DNA of 64,000 nt from Heloderma charlesbogerti (taxonomy: Eukaryota > Chordata > Lepidosauria > Squamata > Helodermatidae). How positions within the stretch are numbered: position 1 is the stretch's first letter; every line of letters starts with the position of its first letter. Shown one piece after another: positions 33,567 to 44,216 of the stretch. Under the pieces are notes generated by a model that saw nothing but the letters and a program-made list of their open reading frames with translations, was not told the origin of the DNA and did no database searches. The stretch lies in the NCBI GenBank assembly GCA_026122225.1, contig JANEZZ010001678.1, positions 930,001 through 994,000 on the forward strand. Reading direction: 5' to 3'. The position numbers were made by a program, and so were the translations under genes.

Positions 33567-35990
33567 CTGGTTCATGAGTTTATTTCCTTCCGCATGACAA
33601 GGGAGTTCTTGGGAACCAGCTGAATTCCTTGGATTCACCTGAGTGTTAGGAGGCTCCACAGAAAAAACAGGAAATAGAGGCCTGAGGAACCGGAACTCGC
33701 TGCTTAGCGACCCACCAGCTAAGCACACCTCATAGTTGTAGGCCTGGGAAAGCGATCCAGTACCAGAATCCACACCGTTCTCTTGGGAATTGGGTCCCAC
33801 AGAAAAAGTAGATGCAGAATTATGGGTCCCCAAGAACTTCCTTTGTTTCTGAATCTTGAATGCAGTAAACACCATTACAGAAAGGAGAAAAACAGATGAG
33901 ATGGCAGCCAAGCATATGATCAAATACGTCGTCAGGCTACGGTCTTCCTCCTCTGCTACCTCATCCTTTGGGACAGCCATCATTTTCATATAAGGGTCGG
34001 AGAAGCCATCCACCAGAAGAATTCTCAGTGTTGCAGAGGTGGACTGGGGAGGGCGTCCGTTATCTCTGACTGCCACAATAAGGTTCTGTTTGAAGCTGTC
34101 TCGGTTATTCACTGGCCTCGTGGTTCTCACTTCTCCATTCTGGGCCCCCACAGTGAACAGACCAGGATCTGTGGCCCTCAGCAGTTGATAGGAAAGCCAA
34201 GAGTTCTGACCAGAATCTCTGTCTGCAGCCACTACCTTGGTGACCAGGTAGCCAGTGTCTGCTGCCCGGGGAACCAAGTCATTTGACAGGGAGGTGCTGT
34301 TCTGAAGGGGGTAGAGGATGATGGGGGCATTGTCATTTTCATCCACTATATGCACATGGACAACAACCTCTGAGCTCAGTGGAGGGGACCCTTTATCCAC
34401 AGCCCTCACCGTCACATGGAAATCTTTTATGTCCTCATAATCGACGGATCGAATGGCATACAGGTTCCCCGTTTCAGAGTTGATGGAGACGTAGGAGGAT
34501 GCAGGACCATCCCCGATCTTCCCGGGCAAAAGCGAGTAGGTCACTTTGGCATTCTGCTCCGTGTCCAGGTCAACAGCTCGGACTGAACCGATCAGCAGGC
34601 CTGGAATATTGTTTTCCCGTAACTGCATTTCATACAGGGATGTTCCAAACACCGGCGGGTTGTCATTGACATCTGAGATTTGAACGTTAATCACTCTCAC
34701 CGAAGTGAGCCTGGGGGAGCCTCGGTCAGTAGCTGTGATGGTGACGTTATACTCAGAGACGTCTTCTCTGTCCAGTGGCCGTTGGGTCACAAGCTGGTAA
34801 TAGCTGTTCTCGGTGGCTTTGAGCCCAAAGGGCAGGATTGTCTCAGTGGTGCAGGCGGTTCTGCCATTGTCTCCAGAGTCCTGGTCCGTGACACTGAAGA
34901 GGGCCACCACAGTGTCTGCGGGAGAGTCTTCTGGCAAGGGACTGGTGATGGAGGTTACCGTCACTTCTGGGACATTGTCGTTCTCATCCCCAACCTCCAC
35001 AATGACTTTGCAGTAAGTAGATAGTCCCCCTCCATCCACAGCTCCAACATTAAACTCATATTTATTGTTTTCTTCATAATCAATTGTTCCTGCAATAGTT
35101 ATTTCCCCAGTATGTTGATTTAACTTGAATGATCTGAGCACATTCTCTGGCACTTGGCTGAAAGAATATGTGATGTGAGCATTGGAGCCAATATCCCTGT
35201 CGCTGGCTTCAACCTTACTGACTAATATATCCAAAGGGCTGTTTTCCATCAGTTTCACTTTGTATACAGATCGTTCGAACTGAGGGAAATTATCGTTGGT
35301 GTCCAAAATATCAATGATTATTTGTGCTGTTCCAGTTCTTTTTGGAATCCCTCCATCCACAGCTGAGAGAATTAAGGCCATCTGCGGATTCACCTCACGG
35401 TCTAACGGTTTCTCCAATACTAGTTCTGCATATTTACTGCCATCACTGTCACTTTGCACATCCAGCCTAAAATGTTCATTAGGACTAAGTGTGTAATTCT
35501 GAACAGCATTTTCTCTTTTATCTGGATCTTGAGCTTTCTCCAAAAGGAATCGAGTATCCAAGGGTACTTGTTCAGGTATTTCAAAAAGGAATTGATTTTT
35601 AGAGAATTTGGGGGAATTATCATTCACATCCTCTATTTGAACTTTGATTCTGTATAGCTGCAGTGGGTTTTCCAGCACGATTTCAGAGAGGAGAACACAA
35701 GGGTCATTCTGGCCACACAGAGCCTCTCGGTCTATTTTATCCCTTAACATCACATTCCCAGAATGAGGATCCAGCTGGAAATACTGCTTGGAGCTCTTAG
35801 AAACCAGCTGGGCTCTCCGAGCAGACAGCTCTTTGGCATCCACTTTCAGATCTTTTAGCACATTAGCCACCAGAGACCCACTTTTCTTTTCCTCTGGCAC
35901 TGAAAAGAGAATTGACTTGCATATTGCCCCATACATGCAGAAAGACAGAAAGAAAAAACAAGCTTGCCTGCTCCTGTGATGTATTTCCAT
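33567..35990 (-). CDS. PCDHG: Clustered protocadherin variable exon B
   Basis: The exon codes for 808 residues from ATG 35990. These are neuronal homophilic cell-adhesion proteins on the plasma membrane. A signal peptide (about 1-26) is followed by EC1 with CGQNDPC (92-98), the CX5C hallmark of clustered protocadherins. The EC ends are marked by DVNDN (121-125), DTNDN (230-234), DENDN (335-339), DVNDN (440-444) and DENDN (550-554). EC6 precedes a transmembrane helix at about 688-712 and a 96-residue tail with YNYEVCLAGGSLSSEFRFLR. The exon ends in phase after Gln808 (CAG), with donor GTGAGAAT from 33566; open frame beyond that is intronic. It would splice to shared constant exons outside the window. 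Exon B' is a near-identical paralogue. Gamma is favoured over alpha by tail resemblance, not proven. Confidence 0.93.
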
Positions 35991-36259
35991 CGCTCCAGAT
36001 TCACTCCAAGTAGATCTAACACAGAGAACACGTGATGGTAAAGAAGCTGCTTCAGGTTCTCTCTAATACATTTCAGAGGCAAATAATTCCTTTGTTGTAT
36101 TTATTCCTGAAAGTGCTTACTGCTGCCTTTTCCTTTTGCAATCGCTGGGCATTTTCGTGTAAGGAAGAGCTCTTTCCGTTTCTCTTCAGATTTTTTGCCT
36201 AATGACTACAGCTTTCCACATGCAGTTACTCCTCCTCCCTAAGAATCTGTGTAGGTCAA

Positions 36260-36275
36260 TAGCACCACCTTGTGT
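36260..36275 (-). promoter_or_regulatory. CTCF-like site in exon B promoter
   Basis: The minus strand reads ACACAAGGTGGTGCTA, about 270 bp upstream of ATG 35990. It fits the CTCF core with two deviations. It matches the position and orientation of the conserved promoter element known in mammalian clustered protocadherins. Confidence 0.55.
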
Positions 36276-36767
36276 TTGAAATCCATGCAATTCTTGTAAT
36301 TGTTGTCAATTTCCTGACTGTTTTACTATCAGATGTACATAGAAAATTTGTTGTACATAAACATATAGATAAAGAAGTTTCAGTTGAATGCGCTGTGCAC
36401 AAACATAGGTGATTGTGTATATGAAATGGGAGGCATAATGAATGTGTACACATTCATCTTGTCAATGGGGAAATTTCCCGTTTAATCACTCATTGATGCC
36501 AAACAATGTGAACTGATTTCAAATATTTCCTATGTATAACCTCTGTTATACAGACAATATGTACAGTCATTATGTACATTGCCAAGCTAATATAAGCCCT
36601 ACCTAATTGTCTCTGTGGGCAAATTCATCAAGAGTCTATGTATATGGATGGGGCGCTGTATATAATCCTGTGTTCATACAGTCTATATATACACATTTTC
36701 CATGCCTCTTTGTCCTCTTTCAGACATTGTAGGGGATGCTCCATACATTCAATGAACATGTATATGG
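36276..36767. other. Upstream flank of exon B, homologous to flank of B'
   Basis: The flank is patchily similar to 60465-60873 up to about 36767, where the B' side carries MITE M3. GTATATGG at 36760-36767 is the unoccupied counterpart of the M3 target site. Confidence 0.65.
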
Positions 36768-36867
36768 TGGGGTGGAAAAAAGGGTGAGTAAAGGGGCAGG
36801 GGACATGGCAGAGGTGTATATGCAGAGTGTGTAGGAAGTGGATTGGAAGAATGCTTCCCCTCTCTCA

Positions 36868-37050
36868 TAATACTAAAACCCGGAGTCATCCAATCAAGCT
36901 GAATGGCGGGAGACTCAGGACAGATAAAAGGAAGTACTTCTTCACACGGTGCATAGTTAAACAATGGACTTTGCTTCCACAAGACGTAGTGATGGCCATC
37001 AACTTGGACAGCTTTAAAAGGGGACTGGACACATTTAAGGCTCTCAACAG
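36868..37050 (+). mobile_element. LINE-type interspersed repeat fragment
   Basis: AATACTAAAACCCGGAGTCA and GACAGATAAAAGGAAGTACT with TTCTTCACACGGTGCATAGT are landmarks of a common amniote interspersed repeat. The exact class is uncertain. Confidence 0.5.
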
Positions 37051-38384
37051 CTTTGTTGGAGTTCTTGTACTGTTCTGCCCATGGCACAATGGAGGAGGGA
37101 TTGATTTTTAGAGGATTTGGGGGAGCAAGAACAGCGACATGGTTCCACTGAAGCAGGTCACTTTCCCCAGAGCCTGAGGTAACAGAATTCTGGACTGTGC
37201 CACTTCAGACGGAAGGGCTGAATGTGTTATAAAGCCCCTCAGTATTAAAAACTCCCTTCTTATTGTGAGCTGGCATAGCAGACAGAAAGGTATAGCTGGC
37301 AGTGCTGCTTTACTACACTGCAGAGCACTGAGAAATATGAACCCAGAATTCCACCACCTCAGCTCAGTCTATCACCTAATAATATCTGTTAAGTGTATAT
37401 TCTTGGAGCCTGTTGAGAACTTATCTGAGTAATGTATCCTCAAGCAGCACGGAAGATGCTGAAGAGGACCATGTGGGAAAAGTCCACCAAAATGGCCCCA
37501 GGCCAATACTATACCCATTCAGGGACAAGCAATGCTGGTATGGGAAGGCACCATGATGCAAACTCCTGGCAAGGGGTTTAGAGCTCCTCACTCTTACCCA
37601 GGTCCCACAACAAGGAGTCAATTTCTGCACTGCTCTCTTGACTTCAAAACACGTCTTGTGAAAATCATTGAATAAGTTCATATGGTGACATTGAGATGTC
37701 TTGGCTGCATTTTCCTGCATTGCCTCCAGTCCAGCATAGAATGGTTATGAATTACGTAGGCTGAGAAAACCAGCCATTTTTTCTGGCTAACTCGGTGAAT
37801 GTGGATTCAACTCTAATTAGCATAGGCATCACCTTCCCTGTGTGTAAGTTAGCCATTAGGATGTTAACCACATCTCTCCAATGTCTTGGCAGATTGGCCC
37901 TACCATACCAAACATTTACCATGGGGGCAAAGGCACTGATATCATTTTCTTGATAGCTGTATCTAGCCAAAGTTGCTTAATTCATTATTCCCAGCATTTG
38001 GGAACCTCTTTGAGGGTCACTGTACGGTTTCCTGGTTAAAATTCTAACACTGTTGAGCAGGAAATCAGATTAGAAATCAGCTTACATCTTAGAAGTTTAG
38101 ATTCCCAATTCTGATTCATACACTGGCTCCAGGAACGGACCACTGTGACTGGAAGGAATGGACATCATCCAGGTCCTCTGGATAGATTTTTAAAGTCTTT
38201 AAAAATAAGGACATTCATTTTGTCCGGGGTGGTGGTGTTGGAGGAGGAGGAGGAGGAGGAGGAGGAAGGAGTTTGTTTCTGTTCTGGAGACTGGCTCATT
38301 GTGTCCTCTGCTGTGTTTTTTCCATCTAGGACAGAGGTGGGCAGACTTCAGGATTGCGAGGATCTACTTTGTTTTTTACTAGAA
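37051..38384. other. Spacer, no gene recognised
   Basis: Nothing recognisable except a GGA microsatellite at about 38240-38268. Confidence 0.5.
38240..38268. repeat. (GGA)n microsatellite
   Basis: About nine consecutive GGA units. Confidence 0.9.
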
Positions 38385-38445
38385 CTTATTTATTTCATTT
38401 CATTTCTATACCGCCCAATAGCCAAAGCTCTCTGAAGCTATGAAC
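38385..38445 (-). mobile_element. L2-like 3' tail fragment
   Basis: TTTCATTTCTATACCGCCCA then ATAGCCAAAGCTCTCTGAAG is the reverse complement of the L2-like 3' end. Confidence 0.6.
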
Positions 38446-38455
38446 TTCAAGATCA

Positions 38456-39600
38456 CAGAATCATAGAATCGTAGGGTTGGAAGGGGCTTACAAGGCCATC
38501 AAGTCCAACCCCCTGCTCAATGCAGGAATCCAAGTCAGAGCATCCCTGACAGATGGCTGTCCAGCCTCGTCATGAATGCCTCCATTGTGGGAGAGCCCAC
38601 TACCTCCCTAGGTAATTGGTTCCACTGTTGTATTGCTGTACCAGTCAGGAAGCTTCTCCTGATGTTCAGCCGGAATCTGGCTTCCTGTCACTTGAGCCCA
38701 TTATTCCATGACCTGCATTCTGGGATGATCGAGAAGAGATCCTGGCCTTCCTCTCTGTCACAACCTTTCAAGTACTTGAAGAGCACTATCAGATCTCCCC
38801 TCAGTCTTCTCTTCTCAAGGCTAAACATGCCCAGTTCTTTCATTCTCTCTTCACAGGGCTTTGTTTCCAGTCCCCTTATCATCTTTGTTTCCCTCCTCTG
38901 AACCCTCTTCAGCTTGTCTGCATCCTTATTAAAGTGTGGTGCCCAGAACTGGACACAGTACTCCAAATGAAGCCTAACCAGTGCTGAGTAGAGGGGAACT
39001 AGTACTTCCCGGGATTTGGAAGCAAAATAGTATTTGCCTTTTTGGCAGCCACATCAAATTGTTGGCTTGATCGACAACAATTCTAAGATCCTTCTCGCTT
39101 GTAGTGTTGTTGAGCCAAGTATCCCTCATCTTGTAACTGTGCATTTGGTTTCTTTTTCCTAGGTGCAGAACCTGGCATTTATCCCTGTTAAATTTCATTC
39201 TCTTGTTTTCTGCCCAGTGCTCCAGTCTATCCAGATCACTTTAAATTTTGTTTTTGTCTTCCAAGATATTAGCTATCCCACCCAGTTTTGTGTCATCTGC
39301 AAATTTGATCAGCATTCCCTGCACCTCCTCCTGCAAGTCATTACTAAAAATGTTGAAGAGCACTGGGCCCAGGACTGAGCCCTGCGGTACCCCACTTGTT
39401 ACCTCTCCCCAGTTTGAGAAGATCCCATTGATAAGGACTCTTTGAGTCCGATTCTGTAGCCAACTTTGGATCCACCTGATCGTTGTTTCATCGAGCCCAC
39501 TTTGAGCTAGTTTGCTCATCAGGATATCATTTGCTGAAGTTGAGGTATATTGTGTCCACAGCATTCCCACAGTCCATCAACTGGAGCCTGGTACAGAAAG
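38456..39600 (-). mobile_element. CR1 LINE fragment 2
   Basis: The 3' terminus (AGAATCATAGAATCGTAGGG) begins at about 38460. The minus strand then carries decayed CR1 reverse transcriptase: VPQGSVLGPVLFNIFSNDL, KFADDTKLGG and NRDKCQVLHLGKRNQ. The frames are broken and there is a deletion near 39535. It is 5' truncated at about 39600. Confidence 0.85.
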
Positions 39601-39621
39601 GTGAACTCTTAGAATTAAAGA

Positions 39622-39895
39622 ATTCATAGAATCATAGAATAGTAGGGTTGGAAGGGGCCCATAAGACCATCGAGTCCAACCCCCTGCTTAATGCAGGTAT
39701 CCAAGTCAGAGCATCCCTGACAGATGGCTGTCCAGCCTCATCTTGAATGCCTCCAGTGTGGGAGAGCCCACCACCTCCCTCAGTAATTGGTTCCATTTTT
39801 GTATTGCTGTACCAGTCAGGAAGCTTTTCCTGATGTTCAGCCGGAATCTGGCTTCCTGTAACTTGAGCCCATTATTCTGAGCCCAGGCATTTGTT
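39622..39895 (-). mobile_element. CR1 LINE fragment 3 (3' end only)
   Basis: AGAATCATAGAATAGTAGGG starts a second CR1 3' end, only about 20 bp beyond fragment 2. It stops at about 39895. Confidence 0.8.
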
Positions 39896-40446
39896 TTAAA
39901 TACCAGAACTGAACAGAGGTCACTGTCCTTCCACACAAAAAAACACTCCTTACTACCCCTCCCCCCAAGCTTTCTTAATTTTAGCAATATCATTTAAGGT
40001 GGTGGGGAGTCATGTTGTCGCTACTGTTAAACAACCAAGAATCAGAAATCCTGGCTGATCCACTGCATATCATCCAGATATCTCCCAGTAGGACCCCTTC
40101 TACCTTCTGCCCACCCCTGTTCTAGGCTGTAGTGTTGGACTAACAGGTCAGAAGCAAATGCTTCCTGAACAAGAATTTCTGGATTACCTGCTGTAATTCT
40201 GCAGCATACGTCTCTGGCCTTGGCACAAGCCAAGTAAATAGCCAGCTTGAACATGCTTATTCTTGTACATGGTTGTTATACTGCCATGATACTGTGTCCA
40301 TTTATTTATTTAGTGTACTACATTTTCCCCCTTTGGCTTGTTTTTAATGATTTTTTCAATTTGCCCCATGTTTCCCATTCCTTGAAATACCACTGGGCAC
40401 ACACTGCCCTGGTGCTCTTTAGTGTGGTTTGAGCAGTAGCATGGAC
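39896..40446. other. Spacer, no gene recognised
   Basis: No credible open frame or repeat boundary. Confidence 0.5.
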
Positions 40447-40960
40447 TGGGGGCTTACACTGCTAAATAACAGACAGCCTCAATCCAGGGTCATTACTGCA
40501 TTTTAATTCAGGTTGATATACGTTCAGAAGTAACATATTAGAATGATTGAATTTGATTGTTATCGCAATTGTAAACTGGTTAAGAGAAGGGAGATTAGTC
40601 AATGACATGCGGAGCTGCGTAGAAACAAAAATGCCTAGGCCACCCCTAGGCTGTCCCTTATCACTAGGGGAAGCGTGAAGCTGGTGGCCAACGAAGCCAT
40701 TTAGTTCTATATCATCCAGAGCCCGGGTCTCTTGTAACATCAAAATGTCAAATTTAGAGATGTAATTTATAAAGGAATCATCACTACTCTTGTTTCTTTA
40801 GCCTGCTATATTCCGTGAAAGCACAGAGAGGTTTTGTTGGAAGTTGACAGTCAGTCTGAGTGTTCGGGAGAAGACTCCATAGTAGTGATAGGCCTCCCCA
40901 AGGATTCTATAGTATCATGTTCAGCCAGGAGATGATCTTGTATATCTTCCTCCTCAATGA
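40447..40960 (-). mobile_element. R4/Vingi-like LINE, inverted 5' part (endonuclease start)
   Basis: The minus strand encodes LQETRALDDIELNGFVGHQL and KGQPRGGLGIFVSTQLRMSL, the first half of a LINE endonuclease domain. The second half lies immediately to the right on the plus strand. This opposite orientation within one element is the product expected of twin priming. The clade is inferred, not proven. Confidence 0.65.
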
Positions 40961-40974
40961 CTTCATTCACAGAT

Positions 40975-41284
40975 CAACATGCTATGGCAAGGTTTATAAT
41001 TATACATTGGAAATCTGATAACAACCGCTCCGATTACACAAGTACTTATCGGGGGTGATTTCAATGCCAGACTGGGACCAGATGACACTGCTCTCTATGC
41101 TCATGATCATCTCTGCCCCCCTGAAAGGCCAATTTTCTTTCCCACAAACTCCTGCCTTTCAAAAGATACTGTTTGCAGCCATGCTGGACTATGCCTGGCC
41201 AAAACGTCATACCGTTTGGACTTATGTATCCTAAATGGAAATGTTACCGGTGACATCCCAGGAGAATACACATTTTAGTCAGGT
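40975..41284 (+). mobile_element. R4/Vingi-like LINE, endonuclease second half
   Basis: The plus strand encodes GGDFNARLGPDDTALYAHDH, an endonuclease GDFNAR motif, and then LDLCILNGNVTGDIPGE. BovB copy 4 interrupts it at 41297. Confidence 0.7.
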
Positions 41285-41296
41285 ACCAGGATGAGT

Positions 41297-44204
41297 CGAA
41301 AGGACACTCAAAGCCGAAAGGACACTCAGCTGTGGATGTGTCTGGTGGTGAAAAGAAAATCCGATGCTGTAAAGAACAATATTGTTTAGGAACCTGGAAT
41401 GTCAGATCAATGAATCAAGGTAAGCTGGAGGTGGTCAAACATGAGATGGCAAGATTGAACATCGACATCTTGGGAATCAGCGAACTAAAATGGACAAGCA
41501 TGGACAAATTTAATTCAGGTGACCATCATATCTACTACTGTGGGCAAGAATCCCTGAGAAGAAATGGAGTAGCACTCATAGTCAACAAAAGGGTGGGAAA
41601 AGCAGTACTGGGGTACGATCTTAAAAATGATAGAATGATCCCAGTACGAATCCAAGGCAAACCATTCAACATCTCAGTAATTCAAGTCTATGCCCCAACC
41701 ACTGAGGCCGAAGAAGCTGAGGTTGATCGGTTCTATGAAGACCTACAACACCTTCTAGAACTAACACCAACAAAAGATGTCCTATATCATAGGGGATTGG
41801 AATGCTAAAGTAGGAAGTCAAGAAATCACCGGGATAATAGGCAAGCATGGCCTTGGTGTTCAAAATGAAGCAGGACAAAGGCTAATAGAGTTTTGCCAAG
41901 AGAACAGGTTGATCATAGCAAACACGCTTTTCCAACAGCACAAGAGGCGACTCTACACATGGACATCACCAGATGGTCAGTATCAAAATCAGATTGATTA
42001 TGTCCTTTGCAGCCAAAGATGGAGAAGCTCCATACAGTCAGTAAAAACAAGACCTGGAGCTGACTGTGGCTCAGATCATGAGCTGCTTCTTGCAAAATTT
42101 CGGCTTAAATTGAAGAACGTCGGGAAAACCACTAAACCGTTCAGGTATGACCTAAATCATATCCCTGATGAATATACAGTGGAGGTGAGGAATAGATTTC
42201 AGGGATTAGACCTGATAGACAGAGTGCCTGAGGAACTATGGACGGAGGTCCGTAACATTGTTCAGGAGGCAGCAACTCAATCCATCCCAAAGAAAAAGAA
42301 ATGCAAGAAAGCCATGTGGCTGTCTGATGAGGCTTTACAAGTAGCTGATGAAAGAAGGGAAGCGAAAAGCAAGGGAGAAAGGGGAAGATATACCCAACTG
42401 AATGCAGAGTTCCAGAGAATAGCAAGGAGAGACAAGAAGGCCTTCTTAAATGAACAATGCAAAGAAATCGAGGAAAACAACAGAATGGGAAAGACTAGAG
42501 ATCTCTTCAAGAAAATTGGAGATCTCAAGGGAACGTTTTGTGCAAAGATGGGCATGATAAAGGACAAAGAAGGCAGGGACCTAACAGAAGCAGATGAGAT
42601 TCAGAAGAGGTGGAAAGAATACACAGAAGAACTATACAGGAAAGATCTGAATGTCCCTGATAGCCATGATAGTGTGGTCACTGAACTTGAGCCGGACATC
42701 CTCAAGAGTGAAGTCAAGTGGGCCTTAGGAAGCATTAGTAACAACAAAGCTAGCAGAGATGACAGTATTCCAGCTGAGCTATTTAAAATCCTAAAAGATG
42801 ATGCTGTTAAAGTGCTGCATTCAATATGCCAACAAATTTGGAACACTCAACAATGGCCGCAAGACTGGAAAAGGTCAGTTTACATTCCAATTCCAAAGAA
42901 GGGCAATGCCAAAGAGTGTTCAAACTACCGCACAATTGCGCTCATTTCACATGCCAGCAAGGTGATGCTCAAAATCCTACAAGCTAGGCTTCAGCAGTAT
43001 GCGAACCAAGAACTACCGGAAGTACAAGCTGGGTTTTGAAGAGGCAGAGGAACTAGAGATCAAATCGCCAACATTCGCTGGATCATGGAGAAAGCAAGAG
43101 AATTCCAGAAAAATGTCTATTTCTGCTTCATTGACTACGCTAAAGCCTTTGATTGTGTGGATCACAACAAACTGTGGCAAATTCTTAAAGTGATGGGAGT
43201 ACCAGACCACCTTACCTGTCTCCTGAGAAACCTGTACGAGGGCCAAGAAGCAACAGTAAGAACCAGACATGGAACAACTGAGTGGTTCAAAATTGGGAAA
43301 GGAGTACGACAAGGCTGCATATTGTCACCCTGCTTATTTAACTTATATGCAGAGTACATCATGAGAAATGCCGGGTTGGATGAATCAGAGGTCGGAATTA
43401 AGACTGCTGGGAGAATTATCAACAACCTCCGATATGCAGACGATACCACCCTAATGGCAGAAAGCGAAGAGGATCTCAAGAGCCTCTTGTTGAGGGTGAA
43501 AGAGGAGAGTGCAAAAGCTGGTTTGAAACTCAACATTAAAAAAACTAAGATCATGGCATCTGGCCCCATCACTTCCTGGCCTATGGAAGGGGAAGAAATG
43601 GAAGCAGTGACAGATTTTATTTTCTTGGGCTCCAAGATCACTGCAGACGGTGACTATAGCCATGAAATTAAAAGATGCTTGCTCCTTGGGAGGAAAGCTA
43701 TGGCAAACCTAGACAGCATAGTAAGAAGCAGAGACATCACCTTGCCGACAAAGGTCCGTCTAATCAAAGCTATGGTTTTCCCAGTAGTAACGTACGGCTG
43801 TGAGAGCTGGACTATAAGGAAGGCTGAGCGCCGAAGAATTGATGCTTTCGAACTGTGGTGCTGGAGAAGACGCTTACGATTCCCCTGGACTGCAAGGAGG
43901 TCAAACCAGTCCATAGTAAAGGAAATCAACCCTGAGTGCTCCTTGGAAGGGCAGATACTGAAGCTGAAGCTCAAATATTTTGGCCACCTAATGCAAAGAG
44001 AAAACTCTCTGGAAAAGACCCTGATGCTGGGAAAGACTGAAGGCAAAAGGAGAAGGGGACGGCAGAGGATGAGATGGCTAGATAGCATCACTGATGCAAT
44101 GAATATGGACTTGAGCACACTCCGGGAGAGATCACAGGACAGGAAGGCCTGGCGTGCTATGGTCCATGGGGTCACGAAGAGTCGGACACGACTGAACAAC
44201 AACA
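41297..44204 (+). mobile_element. BovB LINE copy 4 (5' truncated, broken)
   Basis: ACCAGGATGAGT flanks the copy (41285-41296 and 44205-44216), a perfect 12-bp target duplication inside the R4/Vingi-like LINE. It starts 5' truncated, with a small duplicated CGAAAGGACACTCA. The frame is 41332-41808. A deletion near 41788 then shifts it to 41777-43039, and a CGA-to-TGA change at 43037-43039 breaks it again. The reverse transcriptase frame 43085-44224 keeps YADD. Its core is nearly identical to copy 5. Confidence 0.95.
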
Positions 44205-44216
44205 ACCAGGATGAGT

